From: Arthrobacter agilis
GTDB lineage: Bacteria > Actinomycetota > Actinomycetes > Actinomycetales > Micrococcaceae
Assembly: GCF_006494655.1 (NCBI RefSeq)
Contig: NZ_VHIM01000001.1
Coordinates: 248,001-312,000, forward strand
Direction: 5' to 3'
Length of the DNA stretch: 64,000 bases
Below the pieces are notes generated by a model. The model ran no database searches and was not told the DNA's origin. It saw only the letters and a program-made list of their open reading frames with translations. Position numbers and translations under genes: made by a program. Below are positions 45,554 to 58,029 of this stretch, one piece after another; the stretch's first letter is position 1, and every line of letters starts with the position of its first letter.

Positions 45554-46074
45554 CGAATGCGCAGGTGGGCCTCGTGATGGGCTCCGACTCGGACTGGCCG
45601 GTGATGGAGGCTGCAGCAGCGGCCCTCGCCGAGTTCGACGTACCGTTCGAGGCCGACGTCGTCTCCGCCCACCGCATGCCCGAGGCCATGATGGAGTACG
45701 GCCGCACCGCGCACGAGCGCGGACTGCGCGTCATCATCGCGGGTGCGGGCGGCGCAGCACACCTGCCCGGCATGCTGGCAGCCATCACTCCCCTACCGGT
45801 CATCGGCGTCCCCGTGCCGCTTCGCCACCTCGACGGCATGGATTCGCTGCTGTCGATCGTGCAGATGCCGGCGGGCATCCCCGTGGCGACCGTCTCGATC
45901 GGTGGTGCCCGGAATGCCGGGCTCCTCGCCGTACGCATGCTGGCCGCCGGCACCGACGAGCAGGCGCGGACCCTGCGGGGCCGGCTCGTCGAGTTCGCGG
46001 ACGCCCTCCGGGTCACCGCCGAGGGCAAGGGCCAGGCGCTCCGGGAACGCGTCGCCGCAGGTCCTGACGCATGA
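45550..46074 (+). CDS. purE: 5-(carboxyamino)imidazole ribonucleotide mutase
   Basis: Class I PurE, rearranging N5-CAIR to CAIR. The 174 residues include GSDSDWPVM and SAHRMPE for substrate binding and [11 protein letters not shown] at the active site. GTG 45550 overlaps the purK stop, and its own stop overlaps the start of the LCP gene (ATGA), so purK, purE and the LCP gene are one coupled unit. Confidence 0.96.
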   Translation: MTNAQVGLVMGSDSDWPVMEAAAAALAEFDVPFEADVVSAHRMPEAMMEYGRTAHERGLRVIIAGAGGAAHLPGMLAAITPLPVIGVPVPLRHLDGMDSLLSIVQMPAGIPVATVSIGGARNAGLLAVRMLAAGTDEQARTLRGRLVEFADALRVTAEGKGQALRERVAAGPDA

Positions 46075-47684
46075 TGAGCGGCACGCGGATCCACGGCAGC
46101 GAGGAACGCAGGACCACGGGCCTGATCGATCCGGTGCGGTATCCCGAATCCGCGCCCCCGGCCGTCCGCACCAAGCGCGCCTTCGTCCTCCTCGGTCTGA
46201 CCCTCGTGCTCCCCGGTTCCGCGCAGGTCGTCGCCGGTGACCGCCGGCTGGGTCGCCGGGCGCTCCGCACCACCTTCGGCTGCTGGGCTCTCGTGCTCCT
46301 CGGACTCGTTGCGGCGCTGACCGACCGCACGCTCGTCGTCGGAGTCCTGACGCATCGCTGGTGGTCGCTCCTGCTCATCCTGGCGCTGCTCGGCGCCGCA
46401 CTCGGCTGGGGCATGCTGTTCCTCAACACGCTGCGCCTCATCCGCATCCCGCTGCTGGACCGCGGTGCGAGGCCGGTCGTCGCGGGCACTCTCGCTCTCC
46501 TCATGGTGCTCACCAGCGGGTCCCTCGCCTACGGTGCCTACATCCTGGGCGTGGGCCGGTCCACCGTCGGGTCCATCTTCCAGTCCGGGCCCGCCTTCGA
46601 TCCCGTGGACGGCCGCTACAACTTCCTGCTCATGGGTGGCGACGCCGGGGAGGATCGCACGGGGCGCCGACCGGACAGCATCTCGGTCATCAGCGTCGAC
46701 GCGACAACGGGCAGCACGGTCACCTTCAGCATTCCGCGCAACTTCCAGAACGCGCCGTTCTCCGAGGATTCCCCGCTGTGGGAGGTGTATCCGGACGGGT
46801 ACAACTGCGGGGACCCCTGCATCATCAACAGCCTCTACCCCGAGGTGGCGCAGAACTACGCGGACCTCTACCCCGATTCCGCCGATCCGGGCGCCGAAGC
46901 CATGATGGATGCGGCGAGCGGCATACTCGGCATCGAGGTACAGGCCTATCTCCTGGTGGACATGGCGGGCTTCGAACAGCTCGTCAACGCCATGGGCGGC
47001 ATCAGGATCGACGCGGGCGGCTGGGTTCCCATCACGGCCGGCGAGATCCCGGGAACCGATCCCATCCGCCACTATCCACCGGACGGGTGGATCAAGCCGG
47101 GCGTGCAGACGCTCGACGGCTACCATGCCCTGTGGTACGCCCGTTCCCGTGAGTTCGTCACGGACTACCACCGCATTGCGCGGCAGCAGTGCGTGCAGCA
47201 GGCGATGATCGCGCAGCTGGACCCCGCAACCGTGCTCACGCGGTTCCAGTCCATCGCCGCCGCCGGCACGCAGATCGTCGAGACGGACATCCCGCAGGAC
47301 CAACTGGGCAGTTTCGTGGACCTCGGCCTCAAGGCCCAGGGGCAGGAGACCCGCCGCCTGACCATCGGCCCCCCCGACTTCGGCACGCCGGCCGACAACT
47401 TCGTGACCTACCCCGACTTCGGCACGCCGGCCGACAACTTCGTGACCTACCCCGACTTCGACGTCATCCACAGCCGCGTCCAGGACATGTTCGCCGACGG
47501 GGGCGCCGATCCCTCATCGGCCGGCGTGCTGCCCCTGGAGCGCGCGGGCCTCGTGGTGCACGTGCCGGCGCAGACCACGGACGACGGCATCACGGAGGAG
47601 TACCTCCAGGAACTCGCCACCATCGGCGACGACCTGACCCTCGGCGATCTCCTCGCCGACAACGGCGAATGCTCACCGGCATGA
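46071..47684 (+). CDS. LCP (LytR-CpsA-Psr) family glycopolymer ligase
   Basis: Membrane enzyme expected to attach a secondary wall glycopolymer from its polyprenyl carrier to peptidoglycan. The 537-residue protein has four membrane helices in the first 170 residues, then the extracellular LCP domain with [23 protein letters not shown], and the conserved ALWYARSR and DYHRIARQQ blocks carrying the pyrophosphate-binding arginines. Near residue 440 the peptide segment [13 protein letters not shown] is present twice in tandem because of a perfect 39-bp DNA duplication. Translation is coupled to purE. Confidence 0.9.
   Translation: MMSGTRIHGSEERRTTGLIDPVRYPESAPPAVRTKRAFVLLGLTLVLPGSAQVVAGDRRLGRRALRTTFGCWALVLLGLVAALTDRTLVVGVLTHRWWSLLLILALLGAALGWGMLFLNTLRLIRIPLLDRGARPVVAGTLALLMVLTSGSLAYGAYILGVGRSTVGSIFQSGPAFDPVDGRYNFLLMGGDAGEDRTGRRPDSISVISVDATTGSTVTFSIPRNFQNAPFSEDSPLWEVYPDGYNCGDPCIINSLYPEVAQNYADLYPDSADPGAEAMMDAASGILGIEVQAYLLVDMAGFEQLVNAMGGIRIDAGGWVPITAGEIPGTDPIRHYPPDGWIKPGVQTLDGYHALWYARSREFVTDYHRIARQQCVQQAMIAQLDPATVLTRFQSIAAAGTQIVETDIPQDQLGSFVDLGLKAQGQETRRLTIGPPDFGTPADNFVTYPDFGTPADNFVTYPDFDVIHSRVQDMFADGGADPSSAGVLPLERAGLVVHVPAQTTDDGITEEYLQELATIGDDLTLGDLLADNGECSPA
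47372..47459 (+). repeat. Perfect 39-bp tandem duplication inside the LCP gene
   Basis: Bases 47372-47410 are repeated exactly at 47411-47449, with a ten-base third start at 47450-47459. The copy adds 13 in-frame residues. Complete identity means the duplication is recent or an assembly artefact. Confidence 0.92.
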
Positions 47685-47759
47685 TCCGGTCCCACCCCCG
47701 TACCGACGGCCCGCCGATCGGTACCCTCGCAGTCCCATGAGCTGAAGGGCAGACGCACG

Positions 47760-49136
47760 ATGTACCTCCTCGAGACGATCCTCCGCCCCTATGCCTGGGG
47801 TTCGGAGCGGGCCATCGCCGACCTGCTCGGACGCGAGCCCTCGGGTTCGCCCGAGGCCGAGCTGTGGATCGGCGCCCACCCGGACTCCCCTTCGCTGGCC
47901 GTCACCGCCGACGGTGCGCGCCGCCCCCTGCACGACCTCATCGCGGGCGATCCGGACGGGTTCCTCGGCGAGGAGATCGCCACGCGCTACGACGGCCGGC
48001 TCCCCTTCCTGCTGAAGGTGCTCGCCGCGGGGTCCGCGCTCTCGCTCCAGGTGCACCCGAGCCTCGACCAGGCCGGGGCCGGATTCGACGCCGAGGAGCG
48101 CGCAGGCGTGCCGCGTGACGCCCCGCACCGCAACTACCGGGACCGCAACCACAAACCCGAGATGATCTACGCGATGTCGCCGTTCCAGGCCCTGTGCGGC
48201 TTCCGCCCACCCGCCGAGGCGCAGCGGACGTTCGCCGTCCTCGCGTCCGGGGCAGAACCGGGCACACCGTCCCACCAGCTCCTCGACGCGGTGTCGGCCG
48301 TCCTCGCGGGTGGGCAGCAGGACCTCCTGCGGTCGGCCTTCACGGTGCTGCTCGAGGCGTCACCCGCGGCCGTCAGCGAGATCGAGAGGATCGCCGCGGG
48401 CCTCTCCGGCGGCACGACCCTCGCCGGCGAGGGCGCTCCCGCCCCCGGCCGGCACGACGACGCCCTCGAGCGCGACCTGCGGACGGTCATCGAGCTCTCC
48501 GGCCAGTATCCGGGGGATCCCGGTGTCCTCGTGGCGCTGCTCCTCAACCGCGTCTCACTGCATCCGGGTGAGGCTCTCTACCTTCCGGCGGGCAACATCC
48601 ACGCCTACCTGAGCGGTCTCGGCATCGAGGTCATGGCCTCCTCCGACAACGTGCTCCGCGGCGGTCTCACGCCCAAGCACGTGGACACGACGGAGCTGCT
48701 CTCCACCGTCGTCTTCGAGCCGATCGCGCCGCCCCCCCTCGTCGCCGAGTACACGCTGCTGGACCAGGAGCTCTACCGACCGCCCTTCGAGGAGTTCCAG
48801 CTCCAGCGGATCCTGCTGTCCGACCCGGCTGCCGGCCCCTCCGGGACCCCGGCCGGCCAGGGTGACGGCCGCGCCGCCCTGCCGACCGCGGAGAGCCTCA
48901 CGCCGGCGCACATCCCCGTGGTGCAGAACGGTCCCGTGGTCGTCCTCGCGGTGAGCGGGCCGATCCTCCTGGACACCCCGAACTCCACCCTGTCGGTCCC
49001 GCGCGGCGGCAGCGCCTTCGTGGCGGCATCGGAAGCGCCGCTCGTCGTGCGTCCGGCCGCCGACACCCACGGAGCCACCGACGGTCCGGTCCTAGCCTTC
49101 GCCGTCACGGTCGGCGGGGCGACGCCGGGGCTCTAG
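47760..49136 (+). CDS. manA: Mannose-6-phosphate isomerase, class I
   Basis: Zinc enzyme interconverting fructose 6-phosphate and mannose 6-phosphate, the entry to GDP-mannose and mannosylated wall components. The 458-residue protein shows the zinc-site blocks LSLQVHPSL and KPEMIYAMSPFQALCGFRP, then YLPAGNIHAYLSG and ASSDNVLRGGLTPKHVD. ATG 47760 lies 75 bases after the LCP gene, same direction. It provides mannose units for the Pmt enzyme encoded at 24853. The stop nearly abuts the convergent femX-like gene, three bases apart. Confidence 0.94.
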   Translation: MYLLETILRPYAWGSERAIADLLGREPSGSPEAELWIGAHPDSPSLAVTADGARRPLHDLIAGDPDGFLGEEIATRYDGRLPFLLKVLAAGSALSLQVHPSLDQAGAGFDAEERAGVPRDAPHRNYRDRNHKPEMIYAMSPFQALCGFRPPAEAQRTFAVLASGAEPGTPSHQLLDAVSAVLAGGQQDLLRSAFTVLLEASPAAVSEIERIAAGLSGGTTLAGEGAPAPGRHDDALERDLRTVIELSGQYPGDPGVLVALLLNRVSLHPGEALYLPAGNIHAYLSGLGIEVMASSDNVLRGGLTPKHVDTTELLSTVVFEPIAPPPLVAEYTLLDQELYRPPFEEFQLQRILLSDPAAGPSGTPAGQGDGRAALPTAESLTPAHIPVVQNGPVVVLAVSGPILLDTPNSTLSVPRGGSAFVAASEAPLVVRPAADTHGATDGPVLAFAVTVGGATPGL

Positions 49137-49139
49137 TGG

Positions 49140-50177
49140 TCAGCCGCGCCGCACCCGCCGCAGGAGACCCACGCCGCGTGCACCCTGCCGACGGGCGACC
49201 TGCATGCCCCGCTTGGCGAGCGGGAGGGCACGGCTGAACACGGGGTAGAACCGCGAGAGCGGCAGGTCCCACGTTCCCGCGAGCTGGTCCTCGTGCTTCG
49301 CCCAGCCCATCTTGAACTTCGAGACGCCGTCGTTCAGCAGACCGTTGAAGTCGTACCGGACGACACCGCGACCCTTCATCTCCTGGATCGCGAACCACTT
49401 GAGCGCGTAGTTGGCGCGCAGGCGCTCCCCCTCGTCGGTCATGCCGCCGTAGAGCTCGAAGCTCGTCGACGCGCTGGCCGAGAGCCAGAGGAACGCGACG
49501 ACGTCCGCACCCTGGAACGCGGCGTACACGGGAGAGGCATCACCGAGGTGGTCGAAGATGTCGAGATAGTAGGAATCCTCGTGGATGCCGAACCCGGCGC
49601 GGTCCGCCGTCACCCGGTACACGGCGAGGCAGTCGGCGAGCTCGCTGCGCTGCACGCGGCGCACCTCGAGGCCTTCCCGGCCCGACTTCCTGATGTACTG
49701 GCGGTGCTTCTTGGACATGTCGGCGAGCAGGTCGTCCTCCGACCGCGACAGATCCAGGATGAGCGTCCGACCGATGAGGATGGTGTTGTCGCTCTGCCTC
49801 CAGCCGGCAGCCGCCAGCGAGCGGACGACGTCCGAGCCCGCGTCCCAGTCCGGCTCGATGGACAGGGCGACGGAGCGGTGCGCCGCCCGCACGTATCCGG
49901 CGAGAGCCCCGAGGACCTCGACGCCGCGCCCTTCCGCCGTCACGGGCCCGCGCGGCACGTAGGCCAGGCTGCGCAGCGGAACCGGCAGCTTCTTCAGCAC
50001 CAGTTGCGCGGCAGCGATCACCACGCCGTCCTCCGCGATCAGCACCCGGTCGGCGCTCCAGCCGTGGTCGGCCTTTGTCCGGCCCCAGCCCCACAGCTGC
50101 TGGGGGTGGCCCCCGAGGCGGTCGACGGTGGCGTCCCACAGGTCGCGGTCGGAACAGGGCGTCACGGAAAGGCTCAT
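49140..50177 (-). CDS. FemX/FemAB-type peptidyltransferase for peptidoglycan interpeptide bridge
   Basis: Uses aminoacyl-tRNA to add the first bridge amino acids to lipid II in Gram-positive bacteria with an interpeptide bridge. The 345 residues form the twin GNAT-fold FemAB domain: PQQLWGWGRTKADHGW, the LADMSKKHRQYIRKSGREGL basic block, LYGGMTDEG and RYDFNGLLNDGVSKFKMGWA near the end. The amino acid added is not predictable. Start ATG 50175-50177 has no strong ribosome-binding site. Confidence 0.9.
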   Translation of the reverse strand: MSLSVTPCSDRDLWDATVDRLGGHPQQLWGWGRTKADHGWSADRVLIAEDGVVIAAAQLVLKKLPVPLRSLAYVPRGPVTAEGRGVEVLGALAGYVRAAHRSVALSIEPDWDAGSDVVRSLAAAGWRQSDNTILIGRTLILDLSRSEDDLLADMSKKHRQYIRKSGREGLEVRRVQRSELADCLAVYRVTADRAGFGIHEDSYYLDIFDHLGDASPVYAAFQGADVVAFLWLSASASTSFELYGGMTDEGERLRANYALKWFAIQEMKGRGVVRYDFNGLLNDGVSKFKMGWAKHEDQLAGTWDLPLSRFYPVFSRALPLAKRGMQVARRQGARGVGLLRRVRRG

Positions 50178-50230
50178 CCGATCAGCCTATAGCGGAGCGC
50201 AGCCGCAACCGTCCCGGCGCGGGCCGCGCC

Positions 50231-51283
50231 CTAGTCCCGCACGCGGGCGTACGTCTCCCACTTGTGGGCCTGGTGCTCGCCGTCGACCGTGCGGATGGTG
50301 CCGGACTTGGAGCGCATGACCATCGACTGGGTGAGGACCTTGTCCTTGCTGTAGCGCACGCCGCGCAGGAGGTCGCCGTCGGTGATGCCGGTGGCGGCGA
50401 AGTAGCAGTTATCGCTCGTGACGAGGTCGTTGGTGGAGAGCACGCGATCCAGGTCGTGGCCGGCGTCGAGGGCCTTCTGCTTCTCGTCGTCGCTCGTGGG
50501 CCAGAGCCTGCCCTGGATGACGCCGCCGAGGGACTTGATGGCGCATGCTGCCACGATGCCCTCGGGCGTGCCGCCGATACCCATGAGGGCGTCGACGTCG
50601 GTCCCCTCGCGCGCCGCGGCGATGGCACCCGCCACGTCGCCGTCCATGATGAACTTCGTGCGCGCACCGGCGGCCCTGATCTCCTCGACGAGGGGCTTGT
50701 GCCGATCGCGGTCCAGGATCATGACGTTGAGCTGGCTGACCTTCTTGTTGCTCGCCTTCGCTATGAGGTGCAGGTTCTGCTTGACGGGCAGGCGCAGGTC
50801 CACCATGTCGGCGGCCTCGGGACCGGTGACGAGCTTCTCCATGTAGAACACGGCGGAGGGGTCGAACATGGAGCCGCGCTCGGCGACCGCGAGGACCGCG
50901 AGTGCGTTGTTGATACCCAGGGCGGTCAGGCGGGTGCCGTCGATCGGGTCGACGGCGACGTCGCACTCGGGTCCGCTGCCGTCACCGACCCGCTCGCCGT
51001 TGAAGAGCATGGGAGCTTCGTCCTTCTCGCCCTCGCCGATGACCACGATCCCGTTGAAGTGCACGGTCTGCAGGAGCGAACGCATGGCATCCACCGCAGC
51101 GCCGTCCGCGAGGTTCTTGTCCCCGAACCCCACCCAGTGCCCGCCGGCGATGGCGGCGGCCTCGGTCACGCGGACGAGTTCCAGGGCGAGGTTGCGGTCC
51201 GGTTCGTCGTCCCCGACGGCCAGGGCCGGTGACAGCGTCGAATACTGGGCATTGGTCGCGTTCTTGGACACGTCTATCCTCAT
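50231..51283 (-). CDS. glpX: Class II fructose-1,6-bisphosphatase
   Basis: Gluconeogenic hydrolysis of fructose 1,6-bisphosphate; GlpX is the sole type in many actinobacteria. The 350 residues contain the lithium-sensitive phosphatase blocks GEGEKDEAPMLFNGE and CDVAVDPIDGTRL, plus MDGDVAGAI and GIGGTPEGIVAA. ATG 51281-51283 was chosen at the family's normal N-terminus (RIDVSKNAT...); a longer frame exists to 51391. It diverges from the DUF4245 gene, a common actinobacterial pairing. Confidence 0.94.
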   Translation of the reverse strand: MRIDVSKNATNAQYSTLSPALAVGDDEPDRNLALELVRVTEAAAIAGGHWVGFGDKNLADGAAVDAMRSLLQTVHFNGIVVIGEGEKDEAPMLFNGERVGDGSGPECDVAVDPIDGTRLTALGINNALAVLAVAERGSMFDPSAVFYMEKLVTGPEAADMVDLRLPVKQNLHLIAKASNKKVSQLNVMILDRDRHKPLVEEIRAAGARTKFIMDGDVAGAIAAAREGTDVDALMGIGGTPEGIVAACAIKSLGGVIQGRLWPTSDDEKQKALDAGHDLDRVLSTNDLVTSDNCYFAATGITDGDLLRGVRYSKDKVLTQSMVMRSKSGTIRTVDGEHQAHKWETYARVRD

Positions 51284-51436
51284 CGTCGAAGGTGGCTCGG
51301 CAGCGCGCGGGCGTGCCTGTTCCGTCCTGTCATCATAGGCGGAGGGTGTCCTCCCGGCCGTGGATGTGTCAGCGCCCCGGCGCCCCGGCACTCCCGCCGG
51401 TTAGGCAGGGCGCCGCGCATCAGCGAAAATGGAGGG

Positions 51437-52174
51437 GTGAGCACTCAGGGCGAAGAACGGGATCCCCGCGCGACCGCGGACGGCCCGCAGGCAGGGCACG
51501 ACGCCGGCAGCGGCACGCGGCAGGCGGACGAGGACGCGCGCCTCGAGGCCGAACTGAACGACGACGCCCCGCCCATCACCCTCACGCCCAACCAGGCCAA
51601 ACGCGCGAGTTCGTCCGCGCGGGGCATGCTCATCGCCACGGGCGCCACCCTCGCCGTCGTCCTGCCCGTCTACTTCCTCAACCCGACCCACACCGCCGAG
51701 ACCTACCAGCGGGACATCGACGTGCCGACGGTGGCCCGGCAGGCCGCCGGGGACGCCGGCTACCTTCCGGCCTCACCCGAACTGCCCGAGGGCTGGTCCT
51801 CCAACTATGCGCGCTGGGTCACCGGCAGGAGCGACGACGTGGACTTCTGGGAGGTCGGCTTCCTCACGGCGGACACCGGCTTCATCCAGCTCACGCAGAC
51901 CGACGACGCCAATCCCACCTGGACCGCCCAGCGCATCGGGGATGCACAGGTCTCCGGCAGCCGGACCATCGGGGGCATCGACTGGGACCTGCTCGACGCC
52001 GCCAACGGGGACACAGTGCTGAGCTCCGAGATCGACGGTTCGACCGTCATCCTGAACGGTGGGGCGTCCCTGGCCGAGTTCGACACCATGGGCGAAGCGG
52101 TGATCGAGGACGTCCGGCAGAACGCCGTCGAGGAGGCCGAGCGGCTGTCATCTTCGGACACGGACGGGGCCTGA
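51437..52174 (+). CDS. DUF4245 family membrane-anchored protein
   Basis: A 245-residue protein with a 60-residue acidic disordered head, one membrane helix at about 62-77 (MLIATGATLAVVLPVYF) and an extracellular domain starting DVPTVARQAAGDAGYL, with WVTGRSDDVDFWEVGFLT and IGGIDWDLLDA blocks of the DUF4245 family. Start GTG 51437. It diverges from glpX and is followed by carbonic anhydrase after 37 bases. The function is unknown. Confidence 0.88.
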   Translation: MSTQGEERDPRATADGPQAGHDAGSGTRQADEDARLEAELNDDAPPITLTPNQAKRASSSARGMLIATGATLAVVLPVYFLNPTHTAETYQRDIDVPTVARQAAGDAGYLPASPELPEGWSSNYARWVTGRSDDVDFWEVGFLTADTGFIQLTQTDDANPTWTAQRIGDAQVSGSRTIGGIDWDLLDAANGDTVLSSEIDGSTVILNGGASLAEFDTMGEAVIEDVRQNAVEEAERLSSSDTDGA

Positions 52175-52211
52175 GCAGGCCGCGGACGACGGCGGACAGT
52201 ACAGTGGGCGC

Positions 52212-52826
52212 GTGACCCAGCAACTGACTCCTGCCGCCGCATGGTCCCGCCTCCAGCAGGGCAACGACCGCTTCGTCGCCTCGGACGTGTCCCATCCCAA
52301 CCAGGATGCCTCCCGTCGCACGGCCCTCGTGAACAACCAGAACCCCTTCGCCGTGATCTTCGGCTGCTCCGACTCCCGGCTGGCCGCCGAGATCATCTTC
52401 GACCTCGGCCTCGGCGACGTCTTCGTGGTGCGGACGGCCGGACAGGTCATCGACGACGCCGTCCTCGGCTCGCTCGAGTACAGCGTCAGCGTGCTCGGCG
52501 TCCCCCTCATCGTGGTGCTCGGCCACGACAGCTGCGGCGCCGTGACGGCCACGATGAACGCCATCGACACGGGCGACATGCCCATCGGGTTCCTCCGCGA
52601 CCTCGTGGAGCGCATCACGCCGTCGGTCCTCACCGCGCGCCGCGCCGGGGTCACCGACGTCAACACCACGGTCATCGAGCACACCCGCCAGACCTCCCGG
52701 CGGCTCGTGGACAGTTCGCGCGTCATCGCGGACGCCGTGGAGCGCGGGGAGGTCGCCGTCATCGGCGTGTCCTACCGCCTCGACGAGGGCAAGGCCGTGC
52801 TCGTCTCGGGATTTGGCGCACTGTAG
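52212..52826 (+). CDS. Beta-class carbonic anhydrase
   Basis: Zinc enzyme interconverting CO2 and bicarbonate. The zinc ligands and catalytic dyad are all visible in 204 residues: Cys and Asp-Arg in GCSDSRL, then His and Cys in GHDSCGAV. The start is GTG 52212. Bicarbonate may feed purK and other carboxylations, though nothing in the sequence proves this link. It is followed by fumC after 22 bases. Confidence 0.94.
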   Translation: MTQQLTPAAAWSRLQQGNDRFVASDVSHPNQDASRRTALVNNQNPFAVIFGCSDSRLAAEIIFDLGLGDVFVVRTAGQVIDDAVLGSLEYSVSVLGVPLIVVLGHDSCGAVTATMNAIDTGDMPIGFLRDLVERITPSVLTARRAGVTDVNTTVIEHTRQTSRRLVDSSRVIADAVERGEVAVIGVSYRLDEGKAVLVSGFGAL

Positions 52827-52848
52827 CGCGAACGGCGAGAATTGCGGC

Positions 52849-54333
52849 ATGACTCCCACGCCTGCAGCCAGCCCTGATCCCAGCTCCCCGACCGGCGCGA
52901 CGCCGGGCACGGAGCCCGCACGGGACGCCGAGTACCGCATCGAGCACGACACCATGGGCGAGGTCCGCGTGCCGGCGAAGGCCCTGTACCGGGCCCAGAC
53001 GCAGCGCGCCGTCGAGAACTTCCCGATCTCCGGCACCACCCTCGAGCGCGCGCACATCGAGGCGCTGGCCAGGATCAAGAAGGCCGCGGCCACGGCCAAC
53101 GCAGAGCTCGGCGTCCTCGACGAGGAGCGCGCGCGGGCCATCGAGGCGGCGGCAGAGGACGTCGCCTCCGGCCTGTACGACGGCGACTTCCCGGTGGACA
53201 TCTACCAGACCGGCTCCGGGACGTCGTCGAACATGAACGCCAACGAGGTCATCGCGACCCTTGCGAGCCGGGCGCTCGAGGCGGCGGGCAGCTCGACGTC
53301 GGTGCACCCCAACGATCACGTGAACGCCTCGCAGTCCTCCAACGACGTCTTCCCGACCTCCGTCCACGTCGCGGCGACATCGGCACTCGTCAAGGACCTC
53401 GTCCCGGCTCTGACCCACCTCGCCGAGTCCCTCGAACGCAAGGCCACGGAGTTCAGCACCGTGGTGAAGTCCGGCCGCACCCACCTCATGGACGCCACCC
53501 CCGTGACCCTCGGCCAGGAGTTCGGTGGCTACGCCGCCCAGGTGCGCTACGGCATCGAGCGCATCCACGCATCGCTGGCGCGCGTCGCGGAGGTGCCGCT
53601 CGGCGGGACGGCCGTCGGCACCGGCATCAACACGCCGGCCGGCTTCTCCGCCCGCGTGATCGAACTGCTCGCCGAGGACACCGGGCTTCCGCTGACCGAG
53701 GCACGGGACCACTTCGAGGCGCAGGCGAACCGCGATGCGCTCGTGGAGATCTCGGGCATGCTGAGGACGATCGCCGTCTCGCTCACCAAGATCCACAACG
53801 ACCTCCGCTGGCTCGGGTCCGGTCCGAACACCGGCCTGGGCGAGATCTCCCTCCCCGATCTGCAGCCCGGCTCGTCGATCATGCCGGGCAAGGTCAATCC
53901 CGTCATCGCCGAAGCCGTCATCATGGTCTGCGCGCAGGTCGTGGGCAATGACGCCACCGTCGCCTGGTCCGGGACCAACGGCGCCTTCGAGCTCAACGTC
54001 GGCATCCCGGTGATCGCCCGCAACGTCCTCGAGTCGATCCGGCTGCTCAGCACGTCGACGCGCGTGTCCGCCGACCGCATGATCGATGGCATCACCGCGA
54101 ATGTCGAGCGCGCCCGCTTCCTCGCCGAGGCGTCGCCCTCGATCGTGACACCGCTGAACAAGTACATCGGCTACGAGAACGCCGCGAAGATCGCCAAGAA
54201 GGCCGTGGCCGAGGGCCTGACGGTGCGCGAGGCCGTCGTCGCCCTCGGCTTCGTGGAGCGCGGCGAGCTCACGGAGGAGCAGCTGGACTCCGCCCTCGAC
54301 GTGCTGTCGATGACGCGGCCGCCGCAGGGCTGA
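52849..54333 (+). CDS. fumC: Class II fumarate hydratase
   Basis: TCA-cycle enzyme adding water to fumarate to give malate. The 494-residue protein has [31 protein letters not shown] and the superfamily signature [16 protein letters not shown], with the catalytic serine in its flexible loop. A 30-residue proline-rich head precedes the domain. ATG 52849 was chosen over an in-frame start 12 codons upstream that would overlap the carbonic anhydrase gene. A strong terminator follows at 54359-54389. Confidence 0.96.
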   Translation: MTPTPAASPDPSSPTGATPGTEPARDAEYRIEHDTMGEVRVPAKALYRAQTQRAVENFPISGTTLERAHIEALARIKKAAATANAELGVLDEERARAIEAAAEDVASGLYDGDFPVDIYQTGSGTSSNMNANEVIATLASRALEAAGSSTSVHPNDHVNASQSSNDVFPTSVHVAATSALVKDLVPALTHLAESLERKATEFSTVVKSGRTHLMDATPVTLGQEFGGYAAQVRYGIERIHASLARVAEVPLGGTAVGTGINTPAGFSARVIELLAEDTGLPLTEARDHFEAQANRDALVEISGMLRTIAVSLTKIHNDLRWLGSGPNTGLGEISLPDLQPGSSIMPGKVNPVIAEAVIMVCAQVVGNDATVAWSGTNGAFELNVGIPVIARNVLESIRLLSTSTRVSADRMIDGITANVERARFLAEASPSIVTPLNKYIGYENAAKIAKKAVAEGLTVREAVVALGFVERGELTEEQLDSALDVLSMTRPPQG

Positions 54334-54358
54334 CCGGGAGGTTCTTCCGGCCCCCGGG

Positions 54359-54389
54359 AAAGGGCGCACCGCTGGTCGGTGCGCCCTTT
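54359..54389 (+). terminator. Rho-independent terminator after fumC
   Basis: A perfect 12-bp stem AAAGGGCGCACC / GGTGCGCCCTTT (54359-54370, 54378-54389) with a 7-base loop and a T-containing 3' flank, 26 bases after the fumC stop. Confidence 0.85.
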
Positions 54390-54405
54390 CTGTTCCTCGG
54401 ACCTA

Positions 54406-56872
<2,467 letters not shown>

Positions 56873-56902
56873 TCCGGTCCAGCCCCTGCGCTGGCCCGGC
56901 CC

Positions 56903-56934
56903 GAAGGCCGGCACTCGACGGAGTGCCGGCCTTC
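56903..56934. terminator. Bidirectional terminator between MFS and Nudix genes
   Basis: A perfect 14-bp stem GAAGGCCGGCACTC / GAGTGCCGGCCTTC with a GACG tetraloop lies 30 bases after the MFS stop and 17 bases beyond the stop of the convergent Nudix gene. Confidence 0.82.
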
Positions 56935-56951
56935 GTCGCGTCGGCCGCCGC

Positions 56952-57422
56952 TCAGGACACGAACCGGGTGACGCCGTCGAAGGTCCCGGCTCCCTGCACG
57001 AGGGCGAGGTGGCGCGCGTTCAGCTCCGGCAGGTCGTCGACGGGGAACCACCGCACGTCGAGCGACTCGTCGTCGTTCACGCGGGCGGTCCCGCTGACCC
57101 AGCGGCACCGGAAATCAAGATTCAGGAACGTGCACACGTCGCCGTTCGGGAAGGTGACGGGACCCACGACGCCGGTCGCCAGCAGGTCCTCGACCTCGAC
57201 GACGACGCCGGTCTCCTCCTCGATCTCGCGGCGCAGGGCGACGGCGGGTTCCTCACCCGGCTCCACCATCCCGGTGATGATCGTCCAGGCCCCGGTATCG
57301 GCCCGCTGCCCGAGGAGCACGCGGCCCTCGCCGTCGAACACCACGCCTCCCACACCCGGCAGCCACAGCGGGTCATGACCGATCTTGCGGCGGAGGGCGA
57401 GGACGAAGTCTGGTGTGGGCAC
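56952..57422 (-). CDS. Nudix hydrolase
   Basis: Cleaves a nucleoside diphosphate linked to some other moiety. The 156-residue protein has a full Nudix box, beginning GMVEPGEEPAVALRREIEEE and ending in TGV, with all catalytic glutamates present. GTG 57420-57422 starts five bases after the prepilin peptidase stop; the frame is open further but only as overlap. The substrate is not predictable; nucleotide-pool cleaning is a common role. Confidence 0.9.
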   Translation of the reverse strand: MPTPDFVLALRRKIGHDPLWLPGVGGVVFDGEGRVLLGQRADTGAWTIITGMVEPGEEPAVALRREIEEETGVVVEVEDLLATGVVGPVTFPNGDVCTFLNLDFRCRWVSGTARVNDDESLDVRWFPVDDLPELNARHLALVQGAGTFDGVTRFVS

Positions 57423-57427
57423 GCTTG

Positions 57428-57931
57428 TCAGGGTACCGCGAGGGCGAGCGCCGCACCGGCGATGAGGAACGGGCCGAACGCGAAGGACGAGCGCAGTGTC
57501 GCCCTGCCCGCCGCGACCAGGACGACACTCCAGACGCCGCCGAGGACGAGGGCGAGGAACGGACCCCACCACACCTGCGCCCAGCCCGCGAAGCCGAGGT
57601 AGAGGCCCAGCAACCCGGCCAGCTTGACGTCGCCGAAGCCCAGTCCCTGCCGGTACAGCAGGTGCAGCGCTGCGAACGCGAGCCAGAGCACCGCTCCGCC
57701 CGCGAGCATGCCGAGAACCCGGTCCCAGTCGCCGGCACCTGCTCCGGCGGTGCCGAGGACGACGAGGGCTGCGGGATAGGACGGCAGGACGATGCGGTCC
57801 GGCAGGCGGTGCGACCGCCAGTCGATGACGCTCAGTCTGGCGCCGACGATCAGGAAGCCCGCCAGGGCCAGCGCGAGCAACCCGAACGGGACGGGCTGCT
57901 CCCCCAGGTATCCGACGAGTACGGCGATCAC
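57428..57931 (-). CDS. A24 family prepilin peptidase (membrane aspartic protease)
   Basis: A 167-residue protein of about six membrane helices. The two catalytic aspartates are visible in IDWRSHRLPD and in the GFGDVKLAGLLG (GxGD) motif. It lacks the N-terminal methyltransferase domain of classical PilD and is like the short TadV/CpaA type. No pilin, ATPase or assembly gene is nearby in this window; its substrates must be encoded elsewhere. It is followed by the Nudix gene on the same strand. Confidence 0.9.
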   Translation of the reverse strand: MIAVLVGYLGEQPVPFGLLALALAGFLIVGARLSVIDWRSHRLPDRIVLPSYPAALVVLGTAGAGAGDWDRVLGMLAGGAVLWLAFAALHLLYRQGLGFGDVKLAGLLGLYLGFAGWAQVWWGPFLALVLGGVWSVVLVAAGRATLRSSFAFGPFLIAGAALALAVP

Positions 57932-58029
57932 GCCTCCACGCTACGGGACCGCCGCCGCCGTCGCCCCGGGGCCCACGCGCCTGTGGACGGCGCCGTCGGG
58001 CAGGCGACCACGCCGTCCTGCCTGCGCCC

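Noticed and set aside
45369..47471. 700-codon open frame antisense to purE and the LCP gene
   Set aside because: It crosses two clear genes, has no domain, and is rich in repetitive Glu/Arg/Val typical of GC shadow frames.
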